The position numbers were made by a program, and so were the translations under genes. A model generated the notes under the pieces. The model did not search any database. It was not told where the DNA came from and worked only from the letters and a program-made list of their open reading frames with translations. Positions 55,379-64,000 of a stretch of 64,000 nucleotides of DNA are shown here, in pieces (within the stretch, counting starts at the first letter, position 1; each line of letters opens with the position of its first letter). Source of the stretch: Alteromonas abrolhosensis (GTDB lineage: Bacteria > Pseudomonadota > Gammaproteobacteria > Enterobacterales > Alteromonadaceae); the NCBI RefSeq assembly GCF_001953635.1, contig NZ_MEJH01000003.1:859697-923696 (forward strand). Direction: 5' to 3'.

Positions 55379-56620
55379 ATGCTCAGCGAAAAAAGCATAC
55401 GAAATAGTAACAGCTCAGCAGTGCCTACAGCTCATATAGGTAAAGGCTCGGATCGAATAAATAAACACACTAGCACCTATACCGAGAATGAAAGTGCTGC
55501 GCCTGACATGCCTCTTTTGGCAAGCGGGCGCAAAAAGCGCTGGTCACACGGTAGCTTGTTTTTTTCGCTGTTTTTCTTTGTCCCCCTTATTGTTTCTCGT
55601 CCTCATCCCTTAGAAACGTGGGTGCTGCAAACCCTTGGCTACCTTAGTTTTGTCATTCTTTACGTTAAGGCCATAAACCAGCCGGTTAAGAAACTGCCCA
55701 CTTATTTGCTGCTTATGTTTTTATTGTCGGTCGCATGCAGCTTTCAAAACCCAGGTGGAGCCACAATTGTCGGCTTTATTGCGTTTATCGTCGGATATTA
55801 CAACTCGCTTAAGACGGGGGTTATGAGCATAGGCGTTATGATGTTACTACTCGTTTCGCTGCACCTTACCGTGTTTGAAAATGCACATTTTCTTTTAAGC
55901 GCATCGTTACTCAATAGTTTAGTTTTGTTCGGGTTTGGCGTGATGGAGCGCAATGAAACGCTTCATAGCATAAAAGAAAGCCAGCAGGCAGAAGCGTTGC
56001 GGGTATTGTCTGCTATTGCTGAGCGCGAACGAATAGGCAGAGACTTACATGATGTGGCAGGGCACGCACTGAGCTCTATTTCATTAAAAGCACAGCTGGC
56101 TGACAAACTTATTAGTAGGAACAAAATTGAAGACGCGCATCGCGAGGTGAAAGCATTGGCGCAGCTTTCGCAAGCGCTGCTAAGCGATATTCGCCAAGCG
56201 GTGTCAGATATTAAGCAGCTCTCCCTTAGCGATGAAATAGCAAAGGATAAGGCGCTACTGGAAGAAAACGGCTTTAACGTTACAACAAATATCGACAGCA
56301 GCGCTGAGGTGCGTTTAGGCGCAAAACAAGAAAGTCAGCTTGCGCTTATTATCAAAGAGCTAACAACAAATACACTGCGCTACTCAAAAGGAAACGCAGT
56401 ATCGCTTGGCCTTGAAGCTATCGGAAAAACGGTGAAAATGACCTATAAGGACAATGGCGTTGTTGAGAACTCTACACCATTAAAAGAAGGGAACGGATTA
56501 ATGGGAATTAGAGAGCGCGCGGCGTCATTAAGTGCAGATGTGGACATCTCCTTCAGCCCTACTCCTGTTGTTACTGTACAGCTTAATATTGAGCAAACGT
56601 CGTCGATAGGAACTGCTTAA
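55379..56620 (+). CDS. Sensor histidine kinase, DesK-like (HisKA_3)
   Basis: A 413-residue membrane kinase: about 55 polar residues, five or six helices at about 58-188, H224 in RIGRDLHDVAGHALS and an HATPase_c domain with KELTTNTLRYSKGN and GNGLMGIRERA. The ATG at 55379 is preceded by no strong Shine-Dalgarno; the frame runs to 55349. It overlaps the response regulator (TAATG). It probably senses membrane state and controls the pump operon it belongs to. Confidence 0.93.
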   Translation: MLSEKSIRNSNSSAVPTAHIGKGSDRINKHTSTYTENESAAPDMPLLASGRKKRWSHGSLFFSLFFFVPLIVSRPHPLETWVLQTLGYLSFVILYVKAINQPVKKLPTYLLLMFLLSVACSFQNPGGATIVGFIAFIVGYYNSLKTGVMSIGVMMLLLVSLHLTVFENAHFLLSASLLNSLVLFGFGVMERNETLHSIKESQQAEALRVLSAIAERERIGRDLHDVAGHALSSISLKAQLADKLISRNKIEDAHREVKALAQLSQALLSDIRQAVSDIKQLSLSDEIAKDKALLEENGFNVTTNIDSSAEVRLGAKQESQLALIIKELTTNTLRYSKGNAVSLGLEAIGKTVKMTYKDNGVVENSTPLKEGNGLMGIRERAASLSADVDISFSPTPVVTVQLNIEQTSSIGTA

Positions 56621-57240
56621 TGAATCTAGAACCAACCACTTCCATTTTAATTGTAGAAGATCAGTCTTTAGTCCGCGATGCCATCGCCATGCTGCTGTCA
56701 TTGGAAGACGACCTAACTATTGTCGCTAAATGCAGCAATGGTCAGGAGGCAATTAATTATTTAAATGATAACCCTACCCCACACATTATTCTTAGCGATA
56801 TAGAAATGCCACTGGTATCAGGGCTAGATTTAGCCGCTTACGTTACAAAACAAAGCCTCAGTAGCAAGGTGGTATTAATGACCACATTTTCTAAACCAGG
56901 CTATATTAAGCGCGCCTTAAGTATTGGGGTTAAGGGGTTTATTTTAAAAGAGTCTGACAGTGACTATTTAATTGATGCTATCCACAAAGTATCTGCAGGA
57001 GACAAGGTAATTTCATCTGAACTTGCGATAATGGCACTCGATGATAATAATCCATTGTCACAAAAAGAAATGTCGGCGCTGAAACTTGCCTCTGACGGCC
57101 TAAAAACACAAGCCATTGCACAGCAGCTATTCCTTTCTGAAGGAACGGTACGCAATTATTTATCGGAAGCTATCTCAAAACTCGACGCGACCAACCGCGT
57201 GGATGCTGCTCGCATAGCAAAACAAAAAGGGTGGCTTTAA
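56620..57240 (+). CDS. NarL/FixJ-type response regulator
   Basis: A 206-residue regulator: receiver domain with D60 (ILSDIEMP) and a LuxR-type helix-turn-helix at about 145-206 (LSQKEMSALKLASDGLKTQAIAQQLF). The ATG shares its A with the kinase stop. Like the 24878 protein it is a DesR-type partner. Its likely binding sites are the inverted repeats at 54323-54419. Confidence 0.94.
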   Translation: MNLEPTTSILIVEDQSLVRDAIAMLLSLEDDLTIVAKCSNGQEAINYLNDNPTPHIILSDIEMPLVSGLDLAAYVTKQSLSSKVVLMTTFSKPGYIKRALSIGVKGFILKESDSDYLIDAIHKVSAGDKVISSELAIMALDDNNPLSQKEMSALKLASDGLKTQAIAQQLFLSEGTVRNYLSEAISKLDATNRVDAARIAKQKGWL

Positions 57241-57247
57241 TAGAGCT

Positions 57248-57580
57248 TTAGAACCACGTTGTTGCTATCGATTTAGATGTAGGTATCTTGAGCTTTTCAG
57301 ACAAACCATTAAGCACACGCTCGGGGCCATACACAATACCTTGCTGCTTTGCGGTCCACACACAGGTTAAGATACTCGTCCCTTTGCGCAATTCACACTG
57401 CCATTTGGCTGTAGTCTCAGCGAGTCGCTCGTAGTCATCTTCAATCTCCCAACCGCCGTCTACATGGTCTACGATAAGTTGTTCAAATTGAGCGAACGGA
57501 ATAGGCTGAATGATTACCCATTCATTTTTCTTAAACTTTTTTTCTAATCGCGATTTTTTAAAACTGGTAAACAATCCCAC
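57248..57580 (-). CDS. Hypothetical protein
   Basis: A 110-residue basic protein with no recognised domain. The N-terminus KKSRLEKKFKKNEW is highly basic; the rest (WEIEDDYERLAETTAKWQCELRKGTSILTCVW) looks beta-rich. No signal or membrane segment. Convergent with the response regulator. Function not known. Confidence 0.6.
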   Translation of the reverse strand: MGLFTSFKKSRLEKKFKKNEWVIIQPIPFAQFEQLIVDHVDGGWEIEDDYERLAETTAKWQCELRKGTSILTCVWTAKQQGIVYGPERVLNGLSEKLKIPTSKSIATTWF

Positions 57581-57628
57581 GCTCCATCTCCGTATGATTG
57601 AAAGGCCCTACTTACTGCAAAAGCGCTT

Positions 57629-57904
57629 CTAATATTTCGACACTGTACCCATAATTTGCCCTGAAGGTGTGGGGCATGAACACGACGCGCCAACCATGTC
57701 ACCATTTGACGTTGGACATACGCCATACTCGCCATCTCCGCTATAGCGACATTGGTTACCAAACTCAGGCTTAGTAACTGCAACCTTATCGTTTTTACTA
57801 GCGTGACTTTCTTCGTCATCGGGCAAATACACAGTGTAGGTGCAGCCAAATAAAAGCGTAGAAACTGCAAGCAAACTTATGCCGTAAAGTACTCTTACTT
57901 TCAT
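57629..57904 (-). CDS. Small lipoprotein, cysteine-rich
   Basis: A 91-residue protein: signal peptide with lipobox LLFGCT near residue 21, then a mature part of about 70 residues with four further cysteines (QCRY, GVCP, ASCSC), likely disulfides. Family not recognised. It is probably co-transcribed with the next hypothetical gene at 57248. Confidence 0.7.
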   Translation of the reverse strand: MKVRVLYGISLLAVSTLLFGCTYTVYLPDDEESHASKNDKVAVTKPEFGNQCRYSGDGEYGVCPTSNGDMVGASCSCPTPSGQIMGTVSKY

Positions 57905-57983
57905 AAATAATCATCGGGCATTTCCAGAACAGCTTTAAAACTATGCTAATAATGGATATAAAACAAGAAAAAATAAGCAAAAA

Positions 57984-58007
57984 AAAGCCAGTCCTAAGAC
58001 TGGCTTT
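57984..58007 (-). terminator. Terminator of the TonB-dependent receptor gene
   Basis: Stem AAAGCCAGTC / GACTGGCTTT with a 4-base loop and a T-run on the minus strand, 23 bp after the stop codon. Confidence 0.88.
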
Positions 58008-58030
58008 ATATTCGTAACTTGTTGTAGATA

Positions 58031-60295
58031 TTAGAATTCAGTTGAGAATCTAACGCCAAACTCGCTCGCATCGTTGCTTAGAATTTGCAGTATATAGTCA
58101 CCTGTGTTCAAGCGCGCATTGTCATAACGCTCATCGAAAATGTTGCGACCATAAAGTGCTACGGTATACGCATCATTCGCTGGCGTATAAGCGATATCGA
58201 AGTTAACAAGCTCACGGCTATCAAGTTTAGTCATACGCTCAGGCGCTGAAGTAGGCTCGCCGTACATTTCTGCGCGATATGAGTAATCTGCGCGCACGCG
58301 AATCGAATCACCACCATCAAGCTCAAAGGTATACTGCGGACCAATTGCAAGGGTTAGGTCTGGAGTAAGTGGCGCTACAGGATTGAAGCCATCTTGCTCT
58401 TCAACATCAACATCCATATAGCCAATGCTGGTCATCATGCTGAAGTTACCGTAGTTAAACGTAGCATCAGCTTCAACACCACGAGATGTTTGCTCTACCA
58501 CAAGGTTTGCTGTATCGAAACCACCTTCGCTTACGCGGCTTACTTGGTATGGAAGATCTTCAAACTCAGTGTTAAATACAGCAACGCTAATGTCGAAGTA
58601 ATCATTCACTCGACCTTTGATACCTACTTCGTAGTTCGTCGCCGTGATGTTGTCAGAGGCTGTGAAACAGTTGTTTGCACGAACTGCTGCTTGTGCGCCT
58701 TCGATATCATCAAAGCCACCCGCACCGAAGAACTGACCAATTAGGCAGTAAGGACGTGCAGGGAACTGACCTGACTGGTAGCCAGACTGGATAGTTGCAT
58801 AACCTGTCATGCCATTTTCAAAGGTGTAGTTAGTGGCTAGTTCCCACGTCACTTCGTCCCAGTCGTTTGAGTCGTAGATAGTACCAAGTGCTGAAAATAC
58901 GTTTGCTGACGCTTCTTTTTCATCTTTCGTGTAACGAAGACCACCAGATACGCTAAGCTCGTCAGTAAGGTCACGACGAACATTTACGTACACGGCTTTT
59001 GAGGTCGTTTCTTGGTCTAGCTCTAGAAGGTTCGCGCCACCATCAAAACTAGAGTCGTCGCCCTGGCGGTTGCTACCTTCTTCGTTGAAGTAGTAAACAC
59101 CAGCTACAAAGTCAGTGTATTCATTGATGTAGCCGTTAAGCTGAAGCTCGATTGAAGTTTGATCTGCTTCACCGCGCTCTGGGAACTGATCTAGCGAGTA
59201 AATTGTTCCATCATCATCAAGACCCGCTTTGTACTTAGATGTACGCTGACTTGCAACAACCTTAGCGGTGTAATCTTCGTTGATATCCCACTCGGTTGTC
59301 AGTGAAAGACCGCGAGCTTCATTTGATACGCCAGTTACCGCTTCAGTACCTGTGGCATTGTCATAGATATCGTAACCTTCAGGTGTTACATCAGTATTGC
59401 GTAGTGGTACGCCAACGCCATTCTCACCACCGAAGTAACGCACTGAACCCACTTCATCGATAAGCACGGTGTAAGGACGTAGACCGCCGTCACCATTGTT
59501 AGCGTCTGCTGTTAATACCATGCGGAAGTCATTTGACGGCTCCCACTTAAGTGATACACGACCAGAAACGTCTTCTGTCTCACCTACATCATATTCAGCG
59601 TTAGGTACGTTAATGAACTCACCAAGGCCATCGCGCTTGTTGAATGACAGGTTCATGTTGAACGCAACGGTTTCTGATAGGCCGTGGTTAACAAAAAGAT
59701 CTGCTTTAACGCGACCACGGGTACCAAATTCTGTGTTGATTTTGGTCACATCGCCTTGATCAGGCTCTTTAGTGATGATGTTAATTGCACCACCAATTGA
59801 GTTACGACCATAAAGCGTACCCTGAGGACCACGAAGTACCTCAATACGCTCAATGTTGTTTAGGCTCCAGTTTTGACCAACCTGACGGCCCAGGTAAACG
59901 CCATCTACATAAACACTCACACCCGGATCAGTTGTGATTAAGTGGTCTTGAAGACCAATACCACGAATAAATGGGTTTACAGAAGATGTGTGACCGGCAG
60001 AGAAACCAGTAACGTTTAAGTTTGGAACGAATTTACCAACGTCTGTTAAGTCTGTAATACCTTGGTCTGCTAACTTGTCGCCGTCAAAGGCGCTAATAGC
60101 GATTGGAACTTCATAGATAACTTGAGGGCGTTTTGTTGCGGTAACGGTAATGGCTTCAAACTGTTGTTCTTCAGTTGCTTCGGCTTCTTGAGCAACGGCA
60201 ATGTTTGAAAGAGCTGGAACGGTCATCGCTACTGCAAGTGCGACAGGTGAAAGCTTACTGGCGAGTGCCTTTGACACGTCAGTATTGGTTTTCAT
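58031..60295 (-). CDS. TonB-dependent receptor
   Basis: An outer-membrane gated porin of 754 residues. The ATG at 60295 has AAGGGG upstream; the frame to 60385 adds 30 unlikely residues. Signal peptide ends VAQ near 39; TonB box EAITVTATKRPQ near 50-60; plug domain with GVSVYVDGVYLGRQ and LRGPQGTLYGRNSIGGAINIITKEP; 22-strand barrel with aromatic C-terminus (RFSTEF). The ligand is unknown; the type resembles iron-complex and sugar receptors of Alteromonas. Divergent from the GntR/prp genes. Confidence 0.93.
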   Translation of the reverse strand: MKTNTDVSKALASKLSPVALAVAMTVPALSNIAVAQEAEATEEQQFEAITVTATKRPQVIYEVPIAISAFDGDKLADQGITDLTDVGKFVPNLNVTGFSAGHTSSVNPFIRGIGLQDHLITTDPGVSVYVDGVYLGRQVGQNWSLNNIERIEVLRGPQGTLYGRNSIGGAINIITKEPDQGDVTKINTEFGTRGRVKADLFVNHGLSETVAFNMNLSFNKRDGLGEFINVPNAEYDVGETEDVSGRVSLKWEPSNDFRMVLTADANNGDGGLRPYTVLIDEVGSVRYFGGENGVGVPLRNTDVTPEGYDIYDNATGTEAVTGVSNEARGLSLTTEWDINEDYTAKVVASQRTSKYKAGLDDDGTIYSLDQFPERGEADQTSIELQLNGYINEYTDFVAGVYYFNEEGSNRQGDDSSFDGGANLLELDQETTSKAVYVNVRRDLTDELSVSGGLRYTKDEKEASANVFSALGTIYDSNDWDEVTWELATNYTFENGMTGYATIQSGYQSGQFPARPYCLIGQFFGAGGFDDIEGAQAAVRANNCFTASDNITATNYEVGIKGRVNDYFDISVAVFNTEFEDLPYQVSRVSEGGFDTANLVVEQTSRGVEADATFNYGNFSMMTSIGYMDVDVEEQDGFNPVAPLTPDLTLAIGPQYTFELDGGDSIRVRADYSYRAEMYGEPTSAPERMTKLDSRELVNFDIAYTPANDAYTVALYGRNIFDERYDNARLNTGDYILQILSNDASEFGVRFSTEF

Positions 60296-60960
60296 GGTAT
60301 AACCCCTTTGCGTGAGTGTTAGGTGTAAAATTGTTTTTTTGGCCGCTTCAAGTTCTTCTTTGGAACTTTGAAAGACTAAACTCAACGAATTAAGAGGCGC
60401 ACATAACCGTGTGCTTATACTGGATTACAGGCAATAAAAAAGTAAGTCGCAATAAAACATTACAAACTTACTTTCAATAAAACGCTGCTTTAAAAGTAGA
60501 AACTACTTTTCCAGTCCTCTGAAATTCAGTAGAAGAATTTAGGCTTGAAGACTGGAACGATATGTTACCGTTAGTTTGTGATCTTGCAAAGTAAAATATT
60601 ACACTTTTACTAAAATAAGACTTCAAAATTAGACTAATTGGTTAGGTATCTCAATAACTACATCTTGTCGATAAAAAACTTAAAAACATCTATTTATCAT
60701 AACTATACATAAAAATCACCAGACTACTCCCCAAGCCCATTTCCATTAATCACAGCCCTGACCAAACGGACAAACTTTGAACAATAATTCGCGCTATTTT
60801 TGAAAACTACTTTCGCAAACATCAATGCGCCACACTCGCGACATGCGATGAACGTTTTGGCGAGAACCTCGCCTTCTCTATTACGCGCAAATCAATTTAT
60901 CCTTTTCCCTACTTTCGCATTGGCTTACACCGCCAATATAAGACCAAAATCTTATCGTCG
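60296..60960. other. Intergenic region between the TonB receptor and the GntR regulator
   Basis: About 665 bp without a credible gene. It holds two A/T-rich hairpins (AAAGTAAGT / ACTTACTTT at 60439-60474, and AAAAGTAG / CTACTTTT at 60492-60510) in the likely receptor leader, and two copies of CTACTTTCGCA (60807-60817, 60909-60919) 102 bp apart. Both promoters must lie here. Confidence 0.5.
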
Positions 60961-61023
60961 TTGTCGACAATCCAAGCTCACCAAGGTTGAAAATGGCCGT
61001 AAATAGGCATATATTGTCGACAT
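60961..61023 (+). promoter_or_regulatory. TTGTCGACAA sites at the GntR gene start
   Basis: A perfect TTGTCGACAA at 60961-60970 and a one-mismatch copy TTGTCGACAT at 61014-61023; centres are 53 bp apart (about five helical turns). A third perfect copy lies inside the gene at 61161-61170. The form T-TGT-N-ACA-A fits FadR-type GntR operators. Confidence 0.65.
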
Positions 61024-61709
61024 TAGTCATTTTAAGATTCTATACAGTGTTAGCAAAAAGCGAACAAGCCATCACCAACGCCGACCGTACGTTCTTTCAG
61101 TTAAGGAAGGATATTGTTGAAGGTGCGATTCCAGCAGGCAGCAAGCTTAGTGAAATGGAATTGTCGACAAAATATGAAGTGAGCCGTGCGGTCATTCGCG
61201 AAGCCATTAATCGCTTAGCGACTTGTCACCTTGTTGAACGGAAAGCTAATGTAGGCGCCCGCGTGGTAGCACTGTCACCTGAAGGCCTTATTCAGCTATA
61301 TCAAGTGCGCGAAGCGTTAGAAGGTATGGCCGCACGCTTAGCTGCTCGCTATATGAGCGATGATGAGATTGCAGACATGCAAGCATTGCTTGATAGCCAC
61401 TTCGATAAAGTGAAAGATGGCCAAAGCTATTATCAAGAAGCTGGTGATGTAGACTTTCACTACAGAATTGTAACTGGCAGTAAAAACGATCATCTTATCA
61501 GCGTGCTTGTAGACGGGCTTTACCATCTTGTGCGTATGTACCGCGTACAGTTGGGGATGGCAGGCCCCCGCGTAAGCACAGCGTTTGATGAGCACAGACA
61601 CATTGTAAATGCCATTGCCAATCGCGACGAGGAACTGGCTGAAATGCTAATGCGTCGCCACATACTTTATTCAAAAAACAATATCGAGAAGAAGCTTAAT
61701 AATGGCTAA
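60993..61709 (+). CDS. GntR family (FCD/FadR-type) regulator of the propionate genes
   Basis: A regulator of 238 residues if started at the ATG 60993 (AAGG 6 bases upstream), or 220 if started at the GTG 61047; homologues usually begin a few residues before ADRTFFQLRKDI, which favours the shorter form. Winged helix at about 40-100 (SEMELSTKYEVSRAVIREAINRL), then an FCD domain with metal ligands (D-X3-H... HEHR-type histidines). It stands 65 bp before prpB, so it probably represses the methylcitrate cycle, as such GntR proteins do in Shewanella-like species. Confidence 0.88.
   Translation: MAVNRHILSTLVILRFYTVLAKSEQAITNADRTFFQLRKDIVEGAIPAGSKLSEMELSTKYEVSRAVIREAINRLATCHLVERKANVGARVVALSPEGLIQLYQVREALEGMAARLAARYMSDDEIADMQALLDSHFDKVKDGQSYYQEAGDVDFHYRIVTGSKNDHLISVLVDGLYHLVRMYRVQLGMAGPRVSTAFDEHRHIVNAIANRDEELAEMLMRRHILYSKNNIEKKLNNG
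61161..61170 (+). promoter_or_regulatory. Third TTGTCGACAA site, inside the GntR gene
   Basis: Perfect copy of the same palindrome within the coding region, in ELSTK codons; 147 bp from the centre of the second site (14 turns at 10.5 bp). It may be a downstream operator or chance. Confidence 0.4.
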
Positions 61710-61774
61710 CACCAATAAGTCTTCTTCACACCTAATTCACCTCTACCCTACTTTCAAATAAGCGAGTAATTATC

Positions 61775-62650
61775 ATGAGTGCAGGAAAGAAATTCAGAAC
61801 AGCATTAGAGAACAACAAACCGCTCCAAATCGTGGGCACCATTAATGCCTACACCGCCATGATGGCGAAAGCTATTGGTCACCAAGCTATATATCTATCA
61901 GGTGGCGGCGTAGCGAATGCGTCTTACGGCCTACCCGACTTAGGCATGACGTCACTAAATGATGTGGTTGCAGACGTACAGAGAATCACCAGCGCATGTG
62001 ACCTTCCGCTAATGGTAGACATCGACACGGGTTGGGGTGGTGCATTTAACATTGCCAAAACCATTCGTGACATGGAAAAAGCCGGTGCGGCAGCAGTGCA
62101 CATGGAAGACCAGGTTGCGCAAAAGCGCTGTGGCCACCGCCCTAACAAAGAAATTGTAAGCACTGAAGAAATGGTCGATCGCATTAAAGCAGCGGTAGAT
62201 GCCAGAACTGACCCAGACTTTTTCATTATGGCGCGCACCGACGCGTTTGCTCAGGAAGGATTAGAGAAAGCGATTGAACGAGCTAAAGCCTACGTTGCAG
62301 CGGGCGCAGACGGTATTTTTGCCGAAGCAATACAAACCGAAGAGCACTACCGTGCATTTGCTGAAGCGTTAGACGTTCCGATCCTTGCCAATATCACTGA
62401 GTTCGGCAAAACCGAACTATGGAACAAAGAAGAGCTTGGTGAATGGGGTGCTGACATGGTGCTTTACCCACTAAGTGCGTTCCGTGCGATGAATAAAGCA
62501 GCAGAAATGGTGTACAAATCTATACTTGAAAATGGCGATCAAAAAGCCGTTGTGGACAGCATGCAAACACGCATGGAGCTTTACGATTATCTTGGCTACC
62601 ACGAATACGAGCAAAAACTAGATGCCCTATTCGCCGAAGGTAAGAATTAA
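61775..62650 (+). CDS. prpB: 2-Methylisocitrate lyase
   Basis: Cleaves 2-methylisocitrate to pyruvate and succinate in the methylcitrate cycle. 291 residues, TIM-barrel PEP mutase/isocitrate lyase superfamily. The active-site loop [11 protein letters not shown] holds C119 (the family has K-[KR]-CGH), and [13 protein letters not shown] and HMEDQV are the metal-binding segments. Second gene of the locus, under the GntR regulator; a structured repeat separates it from prpC. Confidence 0.96.
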   Translation: MSAGKKFRTALENNKPLQIVGTINAYTAMMAKAIGHQAIYLSGGGVANASYGLPDLGMTSLNDVVADVQRITSACDLPLMVDIDTGWGGAFNIAKTIRDMEKAGAAAVHMEDQVAQKRCGHRPNKEIVSTEEMVDRIKAAVDARTDPDFFIMARTDAFAQEGLEKAIERAKAYVAAGADGIFAEAIQTEEHYRAFAEALDVPILANITEFGKTELWNKEELGEWGADMVLYPLSAFRAMNKAAEMVYKSILENGDQKAVVDSMQTRMELYDYLGYHEYEQKLDALFAEGKN

Positions 62651-62663
62651 CACGAATACGAAA

Positions 62664-62836
62664 CAGCAGGAAGCGAGTGAGGTGCGAGGCACCATTGAAG
62701 CTGGAACGGTACACAGGGCGTTACCACGCCGTGAACCCATCCATGGGGGCTCCGTTTCGGCATCCATGCCTCAAAGGGGTAACGCCCTGTGCACCGCCCC
62801 CACTCTCTCGGTGCCTCGCACCCCACTCGCCTGCTG
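62664..62836. repeat. Nested inverted repeat between prpB and prpC
   Basis: A 173-bp structured element. Outer arms 62673-62693 and 62810-62830 match in 20 of 21 bases and extend by CAGCAG / CTGCTG; inner arms 62708-62725 and 62778-62795 match in 17 of 18. The loop has two CATCCATG copies, each able to form a tiny hairpin. It resembles REP-like repeats of other gammaproteobacteria. It is transcribed with prpB-prpC if they form an operon. Confidence 0.8.
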
Positions 62837-62909
62837 AGTTCAATGTAATTTTTATTTCTAAATTTAAAAAAAAGTACCTTACAAATTTTACAAGACCGGA
62901 GACAACAAG

Positions 62910-64000
62910 ATGGCTAAACAGTTAAGTGGCGCGGGTTTACGCGGCCAAGTTGCAGGTAAAACAGCATTATCAACCGTAGGTAAATCAGGTTCTGGTTTAA
63001 CCTATCGTGGTTACGACGTAAAAGACTTAGCGCAAAACTGTCAATTTGAAGAAGTGGCGTATCTTATTCTTAAGGGCAAGCTACCTAATCAGTCTGAGCT
63101 AGACGCTTATAAAGCAAAACTTCGCGGTATGCGCGGTCTTCCTACCGCGCTTAAAGAGGTGCTAGAGCGCATTCCTAAAAATGCTCACCCAATGGATGTA
63201 CTTCGCACGGGTTGTTCAATGCTGGGTAACCTTGAAATGGAAACGAGCTTTGACCAGCAGCAAGACGTGACAGACCGTATGTTGGCATGTTTCCCAAGTA
63301 TTATCTGCTACTGGTACCGCTTCTCGCACGACGGCGTGCGCGTAGATGTTGAAACCGATGACGATTCAATTGGTGGTCACTTCCTTCACATGCTTCACGG
63401 TGAAAAGCCACGTGAACTTCATGAACAAGTCATGCATGTATCACTCATTCTTTATGCAGAGCATGAATTTAACGCGTCTACCTTCACTGCACGTGTTTGT
63501 GCTTCAACCTTATCTGATATGCATTCTTGTGTAACCGGTGCTATCGGTTCTCTGCGTGGTCCACTTCACGGTGGTGCTAATGAAGCCGCCATGGAAATGA
63601 TTGAAGGATTCACTTCACCTGATGATGCTGAAGAGAAGATGATGGGCATGCTTGAGCGCAAAGAGAAGATCATGGGCTTTGGCCACGCTATCTACTCTGA
63701 GTCTGATCCGCGTAATGAAATTATCAAGCAATGGTCTGAAAAACTGGCTGCTGATGTGGGTGACGACGTACTTTATCCTGTGTCTGTTCGCTGTGAAGAA
63801 GTGATGTGGCGCGAGAAGAAGCTTTTCTGTAACGCCGATTTCTTCCATGCCTCTGCGTATAACTTTATGGGTATCCCTACGCCATTGTTTACACCAATCT
63901 TCGTAATGTCTCGTCTAACTGGTTGGGCAGCACACGTTATGGAACAGCGCGCTGACAACCGCATTATTCGTCCGTCAGCAGAATATACAGGCGAAGAACT
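62910..64000 (+). CDS. prpC: 2-Methylcitrate synthase (cut by the window end)
   Basis: Condenses propionyl-CoA with oxaloacetate to 2-methylcitrate. The frame has at least 363 codons to the window edge, so it is nearly complete (usual length about 375). GGAG lies 8 bases before the ATG. Family features: SGAGLRGQVAGKTALSTVG and SGLTYRGYDVKDLA at the start, GPLHGGANEAAMEM with the catalytic histidine, GFGHAIY and the C-terminal EQRADNRIIRP with the CoA and substrate residues. Third member of the propionate locus. Confidence 0.95.
   Translation, partial: MAKQLSGAGLRGQVAGKTALSTVGKSGSGLTYRGYDVKDLAQNCQFEEVAYLILKGKLPNQSELDAYKAKLRGMRGLPTALKEVLERIPKNAHPMDVLRTGCSMLGNLEMETSFDQQQDVTDRMLACFPSIICYWYRFSHDGVRVDVETDDDSIGGHFLHMLHGEKPRELHEQVMHVSLILYAEHEFNASTFTARVCASTLSDMHSCVTGAIGSLRGPLHGGANEAAMEMIEGFTSPDDAEEKMMGMLERKEKIMGFGHAIYSESDPRNEIIKQWSEKLAADVGDDVLYPVSVRCEEVMWREKKLFCNADFFHASAYNFMGIPTPLFTPIFVMSRLTGWAAHVMEQRADNRIIRPSAEYTGEE

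Noticed and set aside
58394..58744. 116-codon frame inside the TonB receptor gene on the other strand
   Set aside because: Antisense frame in a well-supported gene, with no ribosome-binding site or family signal.
61047..61709. Short GntR frame as the only possible start
   Set aside because: The ATG at 60993 has the better ribosome-binding site, so both starts are kept open in the annotation.

Overview
The window reads as a chromosomal stretch of a marine gammaproteobacterium of the Alteromonadales, most likely Alteromonas or a close relative. This is inferred from gene content, protein similarity as recalled, and a mid-40s-looking G+C with dense genes on both strands; no database search was possible. 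Almost all genes are housekeeping, stress, transport or signalling genes. There is no rRNA, tRNA, CRISPR array, prophage or transposase gene. The unusual material is mostly non-coding: leader and operator structures, and two strongly structured intergenic repeat elements.

Layout. 1-5 kb: lipoprotein start, VOC protein, DUF885 peptidase-like protein, GST, Cu/Zn superoxide dismutase, OsmC. 5-9 kb: an XRE-cupin regulator with azlC-azlD (amino-acid export), a 593-bp regulatory gap with paired operators and a hairpin leader, an MFS exporter and an RRM protein. 9-20 kb: yaaA, tal-pgi, a small DUF3545 gene, and the thr operon (thrL-thrA-thrB-thrC, with ung overlapping the end of thrC), including a recognisable threonine/isoleucine attenuator. 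20-27 kb: a short UvrA-like ATPase, LysR divergent from glutathione-dependent formaldehyde dehydrogenase, a DesK/NarL-type two-component pair and a membrane protein. 28-31.5 kb: an arsenic locus (arsR, arsC, arsH, acr3) behind three operator repeats. 31.7-36.3 kb: CheY-like regulator, orphan aceK, OmpR-type two-component pair. 36-42 kb: RpiB-family isomerase, DUF3833 plus chalcone-isomerase-like protein, a PLP enzyme, a membrane hydroxylase with an SRPBCC partner, a 270-bp MITE-like element and an AraC regulator. 43-45.6 kb: carboxynorspermidine dehydrogenase and decarboxylase (polyamines). 45.7-53 kb: sugar transferases around the conserved rsmI / lpoA-yraN-(glycosyltransferase)-diaA-dolP block. 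53-57 kb: DHA2 exporter, then a probable operon of membrane protein, SMR pump, histidine kinase and response regulator. 58-64 kb: TonB-dependent receptor divergent from a GntR regulator, followed by prpB and prpC (methylcitrate cycle, prpC cut by the window edge).

How the genes work together. The thr genes convert aspartate to threonine under attenuation; tal and pgi link the pentose phosphate pathway to glycolysis; the ars genes reduce arsenate and export arsenite under ArsR control; prpB/prpC detoxify propionyl-CoA under a GntR repressor whose probable sites are TTGTCGACAA palindromes. I did not find a clearly new biochemical system. The best leads for something undescribed are the three-hairpin leader before the MFS gene, the nested inverted-repeat element at 40821-41090, the nested inverted repeat between prpB and prpC, and the SMR/two-component operon with its start-site inverted repeat.
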